Origin: Brevundimonas sp. NIBR10 | Lineage (GTDB): Bacteria; Pseudomonadota; Alphaproteobacteria; Caulobacterales; Caulobacteraceae | NCBI RefSeq assembly: GCF_027912515.1 | Contig: NZ_CP115464.1 | Location: 3,759,501-3,823,500, forward strand | Direction: 5' to 3' | Length of the DNA stretch: 64,000 nucleotides | Part shown: positions 51,050 through 58,554 of the stretch, piece after piece | Position numbering within the stretch: position 1 is the stretch's first letter | How the letters are laid out: every line of letters starts with the position of its first letter | Notes under the pieces: model-generated | Seen by the model: the letters and a program-made list of their open reading frames with translations, nothing else | Database searches by the model: none | Told to the model about the DNA's origin: nothing | Made by a program: the position numbers and the translations under genes

Positions 51050-51793
51050 TTAAGCCGGATCCTTGTCCGCCGGGACGCTGGTCCCGATCTGCGGGGTCAC
51101 CACTGTGACAGGCGACTGCGTCAGCCGCGCCAGCACGTCGTCGGCCGAGGAATGGCCGGGCAGGATGCCGGCCTCCTTCAGCTTGTGGTCGAGGTCGGCA
51201 CCGGTGCGGCGGTCCTCGAGCTCCTGGCCGGCCTTGAGCTTCTCTTCCTGCACGGCCTGGCGCTGCTTGATGCGTTGCAGGCTGTCGGCGGCGGAGCCGA
51301 TGCGCGAGTGGGCGCCGGCCGATTGCAGGGCGACGGAGGTCTGGGCGCGCTGCACCGACTCATTGACCTTGACGATGTCGATCTCGCGCCGGAGCGTTTC
51401 GATCTTCTGGTCGGTCGAAGAGATGGCGGTGCGAAGCCGGGCCTCGGCCTCCTTCATGCCCTCGATCTGGGGACCGCGGGTGCCGATCTCGGTCTCGAGC
51501 TCGGCGATGCGTCCGGCGACCTCGCGGGCCAGATCGATCTTGCCCTGGGCGACGGCGGCGCGGGCCGAGCTTTCGTACTTGGCGATCTGCTCGCCGAAGC
51601 TCTTGAGTTCGTTCTCGGCCATGCGGCGGCGCGCGACCAGGCCGGCGAGGTCGTCGCGGGCCTTGCCTTGCGCATTGTCGGCGTCGCGGATTTCCTGATC
51701 CAGGATCTTCAGCGCATTGGCATCGACCACCGACTGACCGGCCTCATGGGCGGTGCCGCGGAACAGGGCGGAGAGTTTGGCGAGCATGGACAT
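51050..51793 (-). CDS. yjfJ: PspA/IM30 family protein (YjfJ)
   Basis: A 247-residue, highly charged coiled-coil protein of the PspA/Vipp1 (ESCRT-III-like) family: MSMLAKLSALFRGTAHEAGQ, ALKILDQEIRDADNAQGKAR, LAREVAGRIAELETEIGTR and long heptad regions to about residue 190, followed by a flexible tail. PspA proteins bind and remodel the inner membrane under stress. YjfJ is the PspA paralog of the E. coli yjfIJKLMC cluster. A GGAGAG ribosome site precedes ATG 51793. It lies 15 bases downstream of yjfI in the same transcript. Confidence 0.9.
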   Translation of the reverse strand: MSMLAKLSALFRGTAHEAGQSVVDANALKILDQEIRDADNAQGKARDDLAGLVARRRMAENELKSFGEQIAKYESSARAAVAQGKIDLAREVAGRIAELETEIGTRGPQIEGMKEAEARLRTAISSTDQKIETLRREIDIVKVNESVQRAQTSVALQSAGAHSRIGSAADSLQRIKQRQAVQEEKLKAGQELEDRRTGADLDHKLKEAGILPGHSSADDVLARLTQSPVTVVTPQIGTSVPADKDPA

Positions 51794-51808
51794 TTCTATC
51801 TCTCCGGA

Positions 51809-52486
51809 TCAGGCGGCGTCGAAGGTTTCGCGAAGCGACGTGGCGTCGATCGCATTCTCGGCCAGGGTGCGCAATTCGATCAATATGGTCTGAAGCGTCG
51901 TCTTGCACGACAGTTCGCCCATCAACTCATAGACGTCCTCGTCCGACACGCTGGTGATGGCGAAGTTGGACAGGGGCACGACGCGCTGGGCCTTCAGCAG
52001 GAACTCGTTGAACCGGGCGGCGTCCTTCTGTTCCGAAACGGGCCAGAGCAGGACGGAACAGACGATCTGGGCCCCGCCGACGCTGAGGTAGATCGGCAAG
52101 TCGCCGTATTCATGCATGGTGGCGAGCAGCACGGGGTCCGCGCCCTCGACCACGCGCAGGGTCAGTTCGCCCTCGCGGACCAGTGAGGACTCATCCAGCG
52201 CCGCCTTGATGGCGGGCACGGTCCAGGCGGTTTCGATCACGGCGTCCATTTGATGGTCAGCTCCAGGGGTGATGGCGTTTGAGGTGGGCGAGCGGCGGCG
52301 TTGCACAAGGGCCGGCGAACGCGTCGAGTCGGTGACGATGGCGCGGACGGCAGCGCGAACATCGTCGCGCGTCGCCTGGGGCACCCAAAGTTCCAGCTTG
52401 ACCATGCCCGCCTCACGGCGTGCCTTTCGCCAGGCCCGGATGCGATCCGAACCGGCCGGCGATGAACTGTCGAGCGCGCTCGTCAT
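51809..52486 (-). CDS. yjfI: DUF2170 protein (YjfI) with extra N-terminal putative DNA-binding segment
   Basis: A 225-residue protein. Residues from about 80 are the DUF2170/YjfI domain (IKAALDESSLVREGELTLR, MHEYGDLPIYLSVGG, LLWPVSEQKDAARFNEFLL, SVSDEDVYELMGELS). E. coli YjfI consists only of this part (about 133 residues). The first 75 residues are extra: SDRIRAWRKARREAGMVKLE followed by LWVPQATRDDVRAAVRAI, resembling a ribbon-helix-helix DNA-binding segment. The start ATG 52486 is 2 bases from a GTTACATGTAAC palindrome, leaving no room for a ribosome site, so the mRNA may be leaderless or the start may be ATG 52405. Possible autoregulator of the divergent yjf operons (inference). Confidence 0.82.
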   Translation of the reverse strand: MTSALDSSSPAGSDRIRAWRKARREAGMVKLELWVPQATRDDVRAAVRAIVTDSTRSPALVQRRRSPTSNAITPGADHQMDAVIETAWTVPAIKAALDESSLVREGELTLRVVEGADPVLLATMHEYGDLPIYLSVGGAQIVCSVLLWPVSEQKDAARFNEFLLKAQRVVPLSNFAITSVSDEDVYELMGELSCKTTLQTILIELRTLAENAIDATSLRETFDAA

Positions 52487-52488
52487 CT

Positions 52489-52510
52489 GTTACATGTAAC
52501 GCGTAACATG
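52489..52510. promoter_or_regulatory. Palindromic operator candidate between divergent yjf operons
   Basis: GTTACATGTAAC (52489-52500) is a perfect 12-bp palindrome, followed by GTAACATG (52503-52510), another half site. It is directly upstream of the yjfI start and within the 136-base spacer from which yjfI and yjfK diverge. On the minus strand a TTGTCA element near 52517-52522 lies at -35 distance from it. It looks like a repressor site covering the yjfI promoter. The binding protein is unknown; the N-terminal segment of YjfI is a candidate. Confidence 0.6.
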
Positions 52511-52622
52511 AACGCTTGACAAGAGGGTCGGCCGGGTGGATTTTCAGCCTATGCCCCGGCCGATACAGGTTCGTGATGATCTCAGGCTCGCCGCCCGCGC
52601 GGTTCGAGGCTAGAGAACGATC

Positions 52623-53285
52623 ATGTTCAAGCGTCTGTTCGGGTCAAAGCCTGCCGACGAACCCGCCAATCGGCTGGCCACGGTGCGCAACATCACCGTC
52701 GGGCGGACGGTGTCGCTGGATCCGCTGGCCTGGCGCAGGCTGGGGGACACGACCCGGTTCACCCTGGATCGCGACGTGCTCGACATCACGGCCCAGGGCC
52801 ATCTGGAGCTGGAGGGCGGCCAGCACGTCCACCGCTTCTATACCGACGACCATGTGATGCTTCAGGCCATGAGCGACGACGCCGCCGGCCAGGAGAACTA
52901 TGACTTCACCCTCTTCATCCCCTGGACCTCGGCCTATCCGCCGGGCGAGCGGGAGCGGCGGGTCTGGCGCGATCGGCTGTCGGCACCGGTGTTCCAGGGC
53001 GCGGCCGAGGAACTGCCCGACTATCCGCGCTTCTGGTTCTCCGAAAGCGACGCGGTTCAGGCCCCGGTCGATCTGTGGGAGACGATCTGGGACGACCGGA
53101 CATCGACCACCCCCTATTCGAAGATTTTCCAGACCTGCATGCTCTATGCCCGCGACCTTCCGGACGGGCGCGAGTTGATGCTGGCCCTGGAGATGCAGCC
53201 GCAAGGGGCCGACGGTCGGCCCGGCGACATCACCCACGAAACCATGGTCGGCATCCCGCTGGAGATGGCCGAGTTCCGCGCCTGA
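52623..53285 (+). CDS. yjfK: DUF2491 protein (YjfK)
   Basis: A 220-residue soluble protein of the DUF2491 family, close to the E. coli YjfK length (219): MFKRLFGSKPADEP, VSLDPLAWRRLGD, QGHLELEGGQHVHRFYTDD, FTLFIPWTSAYPPGERE, ELPDYPRFWFSESDAVQAP and ETMVGIPLEMAEFRA. Function unknown. First gene of the right-hand yjf operon, followed 15 bases later by yjfL. Confidence 0.9.
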   Translation: MFKRLFGSKPADEPANRLATVRNITVGRTVSLDPLAWRRLGDTTRFTLDRDVLDITAQGHLELEGGQHVHRFYTDDHVMLQAMSDDAAGQENYDFTLFIPWTSAYPPGERERRVWRDRLSAPVFQGAAEELPDYPRFWFSESDAVQAPVDLWETIWDDRTSTTPYSKIFQTCMLYARDLPDGRELMLALEMQPQGADGRPGDITHETMVGIPLEMAEFRA

Positions 53286-53300
53286 GGAGGCTAGACTTCA

Positions 53301-53714
53301 ATGTTCGACTGGTTTGCATTCACCAACGGGGCCGCGGCCTTCGTCCTCGCCTTTGCGGCGGCGGGTGTCTTCACCGTGGCCTTCAAGCTGATCTATCAAT
53401 GGGTCACGCCCTATCATGAACGCGACCTGATCCGGGCCGGCAATACGGCCGCCGCCATTTCGCTGGGCGGGGCCCTGATCGGCTATGTCCTGCCTCTGGC
53501 CTCGGCGCTTTCGCACACGGTCAGTTTGCTGGAGTTCGCGGCCTGGGCCCTGCTGGCGGGCGTGATCCAGATCCTGGTCTTCGTGACCATGAGCCGGCTG
53601 GCCTTCCGCAACCTGACCACTCGGATCGAGGCCGGTGAGGTCGCGGCGAGCGTCTATCTGGCGTCGATCTCGATCTGCGTCGGCCTGCTCAATGCCGCCT
53701 GCATGACGGCCTGA
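53301..53714 (+). CDS. yjfL: DUF350 membrane protein (YjfL)
   Basis: A 137-residue protein with four membrane segments, matching DUF350: AAAFVLAFAAAGVFTVAFKL, a conserved charged loop (TPYHERDLIRAGNTAAAISL), LGGALIGYVLPLASAL and a final SVYLASISICVGLLNAACM. DUF350 proteins accompany PspA-like and ATP-grasp proteins in many genomes; YjfL is the E. coli member. It probably provides the membrane anchor of the system. The next gene starts 5 bases after its stop. Confidence 0.9.
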   Translation: MFDWFAFTNGAAAFVLAFAAAGVFTVAFKLIYQWVTPYHERDLIRAGNTAAAISLGGALIGYVLPLASALSHTVSLLEFAAWALLAGVIQILVFVTMSRLAFRNLTTRIEAGEVAASVYLASISICVGLLNAACMTA

Positions 53715-53719
53715 TCGCC

Positions 53720-54367
53720 ATGACAGACACGAACAAGCCCCTGCCCGCCTCCGATCCCCGCCCCGAGGCCGGGTCGCGAAACATGCGTCGGATGATGCGG
53801 TCCAAGACCCTGCACGTGACGGGTTTGATGGCCACAGCCAGCTTCTCGCTGGCGGCCTGTGGTGCGCCGCAGGTCGCGGCCCCGGTGCCTGCGGCGGATC
53901 CGGCCCTGGCCTATACCTCGCTGGAGGAATGCCGCGCCGCCAACGACGTCACCGACGCCGAATGTGCCACGGCCTATAACGTCGCGGACCAGCAGGCCAA
54001 GGAGAAGGCACCGCGTTACGCCTCTCAAGCCGAATGCGAAGGCCAGTGGGGGCCCGACCAGTGTCGCCCGCTGAACAACACCGGCGGTGGAAGCTTCTTC
54101 GGACCGCTGGCGACCGGCTTCATCATCGGCCAGCTGCTGAACGGCGGCGGCTATCGCGGGGGCGGGCCGCTGTATCGTGACCGGAACGGCAGCTTTTCCA
54201 ACGGCTACGGCGGCGGTTATCTGAGCCGGGACTATCGCACCGGGCGCACGGTCGCCAATCGCAACGACGTCGATGTGGCGCGGCAAGCCCCCGCCCGGGC
54301 CCAGAGCCGCACCACCGTCGTCTCGCGAGGCGGCTTCGGTGGCGGCGGACGCGGCTACGGCGGCTGA
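53720..54367 (+). CDS. yjfM: DUF1190 lipoprotein (YjfM)
   Basis: A 215-residue protein whose DUF1190 features are YTSLEECRAANDVTDAEC, QAECEGQWGPDQCRPL and a glycine-, tyrosine- and arginine-rich tail (GGYLSRDYRTGRTVA to RGYGG). A lipobox SFSLAACG puts the lipid-modified cysteine at residue 47. The first 21 residues precede the basic region of the lipoprotein signal, so ATG 53783 may be the real start. The protein should sit at the periplasmic face of a membrane. Last gene of the right-hand yjf operon. Confidence 0.88.
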   Translation: MTDTNKPLPASDPRPEAGSRNMRRMMRSKTLHVTGLMATASFSLAACGAPQVAAPVPAADPALAYTSLEECRAANDVTDAECATAYNVADQQAKEKAPRYASQAECEGQWGPDQCRPLNNTGGGSFFGPLATGFIIGQLLNGGGYRGGGPLYRDRNGSFSNGYGGGYLSRDYRTGRTVANRNDVDVARQAPARAQSRTTVVSRGGFGGGGRGYGG

Positions 54368-54398
54368 TTACCAGCTCGAACGGGTCTCCAGACACAAA

Positions 54399-54432
54399 GA
54401 CGCCGCCCGTGTCTCACACCACGGGCGGCGTC
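54399..54432. terminator. Bidirectional hairpin terminator between yjfM and the TorF-like gene
   Basis: GACGCCGCCCGTG (54399-54411) pairs perfectly with CACGGGCGGCGTC (54420-54432) around an 8-base loop. On the minus strand it is followed by TTTGTGTC. It lies between two convergent stops (54367 and 54458) and can end both transcripts. Confidence 0.75.
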
Positions 54433-54457
54433 GAAGTTCAGGCCTGGGAGGATAGGC

Positions 54458-55153
54458 CTAGAAGACGGCTTTCAGGGTCGCGACGATACGGCCGTCGGTG
54501 ATCGGAGCGGCCGACAGGTCATAGTCATTGTCGTGATAGCGGACGTCCAGGGCCAGGGGCGTGCCGGCGAAGGCATAGGTGCCGCCGACGTTCCAGGTGA
54601 CATAGTCGTCCGTTGTCGAGAGCCACTGCTTGCCGACCGCGCTGGTCAGGGTCAGGCCCGAAACCTGCGGCACCGCATAGGCGGCGTTGAACTCGAGGTA
54701 GGTTGCCTCGTCGTCCAGACCGAAGAAGTCGGGCGAGAAGTAGACGGCGGCACCGAAGGTGGCGGGGCCGACGGCGCGCGAGGCGGCGGCCTTCAGTTCG
54801 ACGTAGTCATAGTCCTGGTTGGCGCCGGGAGCGTAGAGGTAGGTCACCACGCCGACGTCATAGGCAAAGCCGGCGGCCTCGCCACGATAACCGCCGTAGA
54901 CGTCGATCTCGGCGTCGGTGTTGTCGAGGAAGTCGACGTTGGACGCCCAGACACCGGCGTAGAAGCTGCCGACGGTCAGATCGACACCACCCTGGACGGC
55001 GGCGCCTTCGTCGGTCTGGCTGATGCCGCGGAACACATAGTCCGAGGCCACCGCGACGTTGGCGGTGACCGAAACGTCCTGGGCCGAGGCGGCGCCGGCC
55101 GAGGCCAGCAGGGCGAGTGCGGCGGCGGCCGCGCAGGTGGAGAGAAGCTTCAT
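54458..55153 (-). CDS. TorF family putative outer-membrane porin
   Basis: From ATG 55153, preceded by AAGGGGAT, the protein has 231 residues. A signal peptide (LLSTCAAAAALALLASAGAA) ends at ASA-QDV. The mature protein is a beta-barrel pattern starting VSVTANVAVASDYVFRGISQ, the signature of the TorF family (TIGR02001), with alternating aromatic strands and a C-terminal phenylalanine (LKAVF). It follows the ammonium transporter gene in the same direction. TorF-like proteins are often found beside amt/glnK genes, suggesting a role in nitrogen-source uptake across the outer membrane. Confidence 0.88.
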   Translation of the reverse strand: MKLLSTCAAAAALALLASAGAASAQDVSVTANVAVASDYVFRGISQTDEGAAVQGGVDLTVGSFYAGVWASNVDFLDNTDAEIDVYGGYRGEAAGFAYDVGVVTYLYAPGANQDYDYVELKAAASRAVGPATFGAAVYFSPDFFGLDDEATYLEFNAAYAVPQVSGLTLTSAVGKQWLSTTDDYVTWNVGGTYAFAGTPLALDVRYHDNDYDLSAAPITDGRIVATLKAVF

Positions 55154-55241
55154 CTTGATATCCCCTTCGATGACCTTGGTGGTCGTTGGCATGTGATCCG
55201 ACGGCTCGGGAGAGAGCCAGAACCGCCGGCTAGAGAGATGC

Positions 55242-55273
55242 GGCCGGATGCGAGTTGAGCCTCGCACCCGGCC
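55242..55273 (-). terminator. Hairpin between the amt and TorF-like genes
   Basis: GGCCGGATGCGAG and CTCGCACCCGGCC form a 13-bp stem with one imperfect pair and a 6-base loop, 8 bases after the amt stop. The following minus-strand sequence is only weakly T-rich, so termination may be partial, allowing some readthrough into the porin gene. Confidence 0.5.
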
Positions 55274-55280
55274 CGTGTCG

Positions 55281-56651
55281 TCAGTGGTCGAGTGACTCAC
55301 CGTGCAGGACAGTGTCGAGACCTTCGGCTTCCTGAGCTTCCGAAACCCGCAGTCCGGTCGTGAACTTGCAGATGATCAGGATGACCAGGGTACCGACGGC
55401 GCTCCAAGCGATGGTCCAGGCCAGGCCGATGGCCTGGGTGCCGATGTTGGCACCTTCCGAAAGACCATTCACCGTGGCGGTGGCGAACACGCCGGTCAGC
55501 AAGGCTCCGAGCAGACCGCCGGCACCGTGGATGCCGAAGGCGTCCAGGCTGTCGTCGTAGCGCAGCAGTTTCTTGATCCACACCGAAGAGATGTAGCAGA
55601 CCGGTCCGGCGATGGCGCCGATGATGACCGCGCCCTTGGGATCGACGAAGCCGGCGGCCGGGGTAATGGCAACCAGACCGGCGACGAGGCCCGAGAGCAT
55701 GCCGATCAGCGAAGCCTTCTTCTTCTCGATGACCTCGATCAGCTTCCAGGTCAGGGCCGCGGCCATGGCGGCCAGCAGGGTGTTGAGCAGGGCGACCGAA
55801 GCGATGCCGTCCGCCGTCCACGCCGAGCCGGCGTTGAAGCCGATCCAGCCCACCAGCAGCAGCGAGGCGCCGATCATGGTCAGGACCGGGTTGTGCGGGT
55901 TGATCGGCTCGGTGCCGTAACCCTTACGCGGCCCAAGGAACAGGGCGCAGACCAGACCGGCCACACCCGAGTTGACGTGAACGACCGCGCCGCCGGCGAA
56001 GTCCAGCACCCCGGCCGCGCCGAGGAAGCCGCCACCCCAGACCCAGTGGGCGATGGGAGCGTAGACCAGGATGGACCACAGCGCCGTGAACAGCAGCAGG
56101 CCAGAATATTTCAGGCGTTCGGCGAAGGCTCCGGTGACCAGGGCGGGCGTGATGATCGCGAAGGTCAGCTGATAGGAAATCCAGAGGAACTCAGGCAGGC
56201 CCTTGGCCAGGCTGTGCGCCGTCTCGATGGTCACACCGTTCAGGAAGGCGGCCTGTGTAGAACCGATCACAGAGTTCACCGCCTCGGCCGGGAAGCCGAA
56301 CATGGCCTGGCCGGTCCCGAATGACAGGCTGTAGCCGATGGCGAACCAGGCCAGGGTGACGACGGCGGAGACGCCGACCGACTGGGTGATGGTGGCGATC
56401 ACGTTCTTGCGACGCACCATGCCGCCGTAGAACAGGGCCAGACCCGGCAGGGTCATCAGCAGGACCAGAGCGGTGGAAGTCAGGATCCAGGACGACGCCG
56501 CCGTGTCCAGTTCCAACGGAACCTGGTGGGCCAGCAGCGTCGGCGCGGGCGCAGCAGCGTCCTGAGCGAAGGCACCGCCCGCATAGAACAGCGCCGCCGT
56601 GAGTAGAAGCAGGGCAAGGACGCCCGGTACTCGATTCCAGATCTTAGCCAT
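55281..56651 (-). CDS. amtB: Ammonium transporter (Amt family)
   Basis: From ATG 56651 the protein has 456 residues: signal-like N-terminus (GVLALLLLTAALFYAGGAFA), then eleven membrane segments with PGLALFYGGMVRRKNV, APIAHWVWGGGFLG, LDFAGGAVVHVNSGVAGL and DDSLDAFGIHGAGGLLGA. The last two contain the twin pore histidines (VVHVN and GIHGAGG). Amt proteins pass ammonium into the cell and are controlled by GlnK/GlnB, but no such gene is adjacent; the expected neighbour is replaced by a TorF-like porin. A possible sigma-54 promoter lies about 90 bases upstream. Confidence 0.95.
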   Translation of the reverse strand: MAKIWNRVPGVLALLLLTAALFYAGGAFAQDAAAPAPTLLAHQVPLELDTAASSWILTSTALVLLMTLPGLALFYGGMVRRKNVIATITQSVGVSAVVTLAWFAIGYSLSFGTGQAMFGFPAEAVNSVIGSTQAAFLNGVTIETAHSLAKGLPEFLWISYQLTFAIITPALVTGAFAERLKYSGLLLFTALWSILVYAPIAHWVWGGGFLGAAGVLDFAGGAVVHVNSGVAGLVCALFLGPRKGYGTEPINPHNPVLTMIGASLLLVGWIGFNAGSAWTADGIASVALLNTLLAAMAAALTWKLIEVIEKKKASLIGMLSGLVAGLVAITPAAGFVDPKGAVIIGAIAGPVCYISSVWIKKLLRYDDSLDAFGIHGAGGLLGALLTGVFATATVNGLSEGANIGTQAIGLAWTIAWSAVGTLVILIICKFTTGLRVSEAQEAEGLDTVLHGESLDH

Positions 56652-56737
56652 GTGTGTTGCAGCCCCTATGACAATCTCGCAGATGCGAAACAATCACACG
56701 GCGTTGCAAGGATGCAAGAGGCTTTGCCGTACGCTGC

Positions 56738-56753
56738 GCAACTTTCGTGCAGG
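56738..56753 (-). promoter_or_regulatory. Possible sigma-54 promoter of amtB
   Basis: On the minus strand CCTGCACGAAAGTTGC resembles the sigma-54 consensus TGGCACG-N4-TTGC: GCACG, the spacing and TTGC match, while the first G of the -24 GG is T. It lies about 90 bases upstream of amtB. Nitrogen-regulated amt genes commonly use sigma-54 with NtrC, which is the reason to take this partial match seriously. Confidence 0.35.
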
Positions 56754-56806
56754 CGTCTTATTTTAGCACGCCAGACCTGAATAATATTGCCGCCGATTGT
56801 GACCAA

Positions 56807-56841
56807 GGCGCAGATTCATACCTTGTTCATAAGTGTGCGCC
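56807..56841 (-). terminator. Weak hairpin after leuB
   Basis: GGCGCA (56807-56812) and TGCGCC (56836-56841) form a 6-bp stem with a long loop, 8 bases after the leuB stop, followed on the minus strand by TTGGTC. It is a possible weak terminator of the ilv-leu operon; no stronger one was seen before amtB. Confidence 0.3.
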
Positions 56842-56848
56842 GCAAACC

Positions 56849-57952
56849 TCAACCCCAGTGCATCTGAACCCTGTGTGAGGCCGCCCAGTGGATGGCCCGG
56901 ATCGCGTCCAGGATCGCGTCGGTGGCGCCGCGGGTCCCCAGCTCTCCACCCAGGTCCGCTGTGACGGCACCGGCTGCCAGGACAGCGGCCACGGCGGCCT
57001 CGATGGAATCGGCCTCGTCCTCCAGCCCGAGGCTGTGGCGCAAGAGCATCGCGGCCGACAGGATGGTGCCGACCGGGTTGGCCAGATCCTGTCCGGCGAT
57101 GTCCGGCGCCGAGCCGTGGATAGGCTCGAACAGGCCGGGCCCGCTGGTCCCCAGCGACGCGGAGGGCAAGAGGCCGATCGACCCACCCAGCACCGAAATC
57201 TCGTCCGACAGGATGTCGCCGAACATATTCTCGGTCAGGATGACGTCATAGTCGCGCGGGCGCTGGATCAGGTGCATGGCCATGGAATCGACCAGGGCGT
57301 GCTTCAGCTCGACCCCGGGAAATTCCTCGGCGTGGATCCGGGTCACGACCTCGCGCCACAGGCGGCTGGTCTCCATGACGTTGGCCTTGTCGACCGAGGT
57401 GACCTTGCCGCGGCGTTGCTCTGCGATCTTGAAGGCGGCACGGGTGACGCGCTCAATCTCCTCGATCGAATAGGAACAGACGTCGTAGGCGGAGCCGTCG
57501 TCCTTCCTGCCCTTTTCGCCGAAATAGACGCCGCCGGTCAGTTCGCGGAAGACGATCAGATCGACGCCTTCGACGATCTCCTTCTTCAGCGGCGAGCGGT
57601 GCGCCATGACCGGCGAGACCTGAAGCGGCCGCAGATTGGCGAACAATCCCATGGCCTTGCGGATCGCCAGCAGCCCCTGTTCGGGTCGTTGGGCCTGGCC
57701 GTCCCACTTCGGGCCGCCCACGGCGCCCAGCAGCACGCCGTCCGAAGCCAGGCAGGCGTCGATGGTCTCCTGAGGAAGGGGATTCTGCGCCGCATCGATG
57801 CCGGCCCCGCCGATCAGGTGTTCGGAGAACCGGAAATCGTGATCATAGAAATCGCCGATCAGCTCCAGCACCGCCTTGGCCGAGGCGGTCACTTCAGGGC
57901 CCACGCCGTCGCCGGGCAGCAGGACGATCTTGAAGGTCTTGCGGTTGGGCAT
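56849..57952 (-). CDS. leuB: 3-isopropylmalate dehydrogenase
   Basis: From ATG 57952 the protein has 367 residues: FKIVLLPGDGVGPEVTASAK, GAVGGPKWDGQAQRPEQGLL, RELTGGVYFGEKGRKDDGSA, VDKANVMETSRLWREVV, LVDSMAMHLIQRP and ENMFGDILSDEISVLGGS. These are the isocitrate/isopropylmalate dehydrogenase motifs with the NAD-binding GSAPDIAGQDLANPVGTIL. It oxidises and decarboxylates 3-isopropylmalate in leucine synthesis. The start shares one base with the leuD stop (TGATG). Last gene of the ilv-leu operon. Confidence 0.97.
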   Translation of the reverse strand: MPNRKTFKIVLLPGDGVGPEVTASAKAVLELIGDFYDHDFRFSEHLIGGAGIDAAQNPLPQETIDACLASDGVLLGAVGGPKWDGQAQRPEQGLLAIRKAMGLFANLRPLQVSPVMAHRSPLKKEIVEGVDLIVFRELTGGVYFGEKGRKDDGSAYDVCSYSIEEIERVTRAAFKIAEQRRGKVTSVDKANVMETSRLWREVVTRIHAEEFPGVELKHALVDSMAMHLIQRPRDYDVILTENMFGDILSDEISVLGGSIGLLPSASLGTSGPGLFEPIHGSAPDIAGQDLANPVGTILSAAMLLRHSLGLEDEADSIEAAVAAVLAAGAVTADLGGELGTRGATDAILDAIRAIHWAASHRVQMHWG

Positions 57953-58554
57953 CACGCGGGTTCCGTTACGATTTGAGGCTCGTGAGAGCGCTCGAAGGCT
58001 TCAATGGCGGGTGTGTGTTTCGACAGCCAGCCCAGGGTATCGACCCCGTCCAGAAGACACTGGCGGGCAAAGGCCTCGACGGCAAACGCGACGGGCGGAT
58101 GGTTGCCGCGCCGCACCTCGTTGGCTTCCAGATCGACGGTCACCGGCTGTTCGGGATGGGCGACCAGATCGTCCCAGGTCGCCTGGTCAACCACGATCGG
58201 CAAGAGGCCGTTCTTGAGCGCGTTGGAGGTGAAGATGTCGGCGATCCCGGTCGAGATCACCGCCCGGAAGCCATAGTCGTACAGGGCCCAGGGCGCATGC
58301 TCGCGTGACGAGCCGCAGCCGAAATTGTCCCCGGCGACCAGGATGCGGTGCTCTGTCGGATCGATCCGGTTGAGAACGGCTTCCGGCCGCGCCGTGCCGT
58401 CGGTCTCATAGCGCCAGTCGTAGAAGGCCTTGGCCCCCAGGCCGGTCGTCTCGGTCGTGGTCAGGAACCGCGCAGGAATGATCTGGTCGGTGTCGATGTT
58501 GGCCTGGGTCAGGACCAGGGTGCGGGAGGTCAGGACCTTGATGGGTTCAGGCAT
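57952..58554 (-). CDS. leuD: 3-isopropylmalate dehydratase small subunit
   Basis: A 200-residue swivelling-domain protein of the aconitase family: [33 protein letters not shown] and [20 protein letters not shown]. It pairs with LeuC to isomerise 2- to 3-isopropylmalate. Its start lies 8 bases inside the end of leuC and its stop touches leuB, so the three are translationally coupled. Confidence 0.97.
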   Translation of the reverse strand: MPEPIKVLTSRTLVLTQANIDTDQIIPARFLTTTETTGLGAKAFYDWRYETDGTARPEAVLNRIDPTEHRILVAGDNFGCGSSREHAPWALYDYGFRAVISTGIADIFTSNALKNGLLPIVVDQATWDDLVAHPEQPVTVDLEANEVRRGNHPPVAFAVEAFARQCLLDGVDTLGWLSKHTPAIEAFERSHEPQIVTEPA

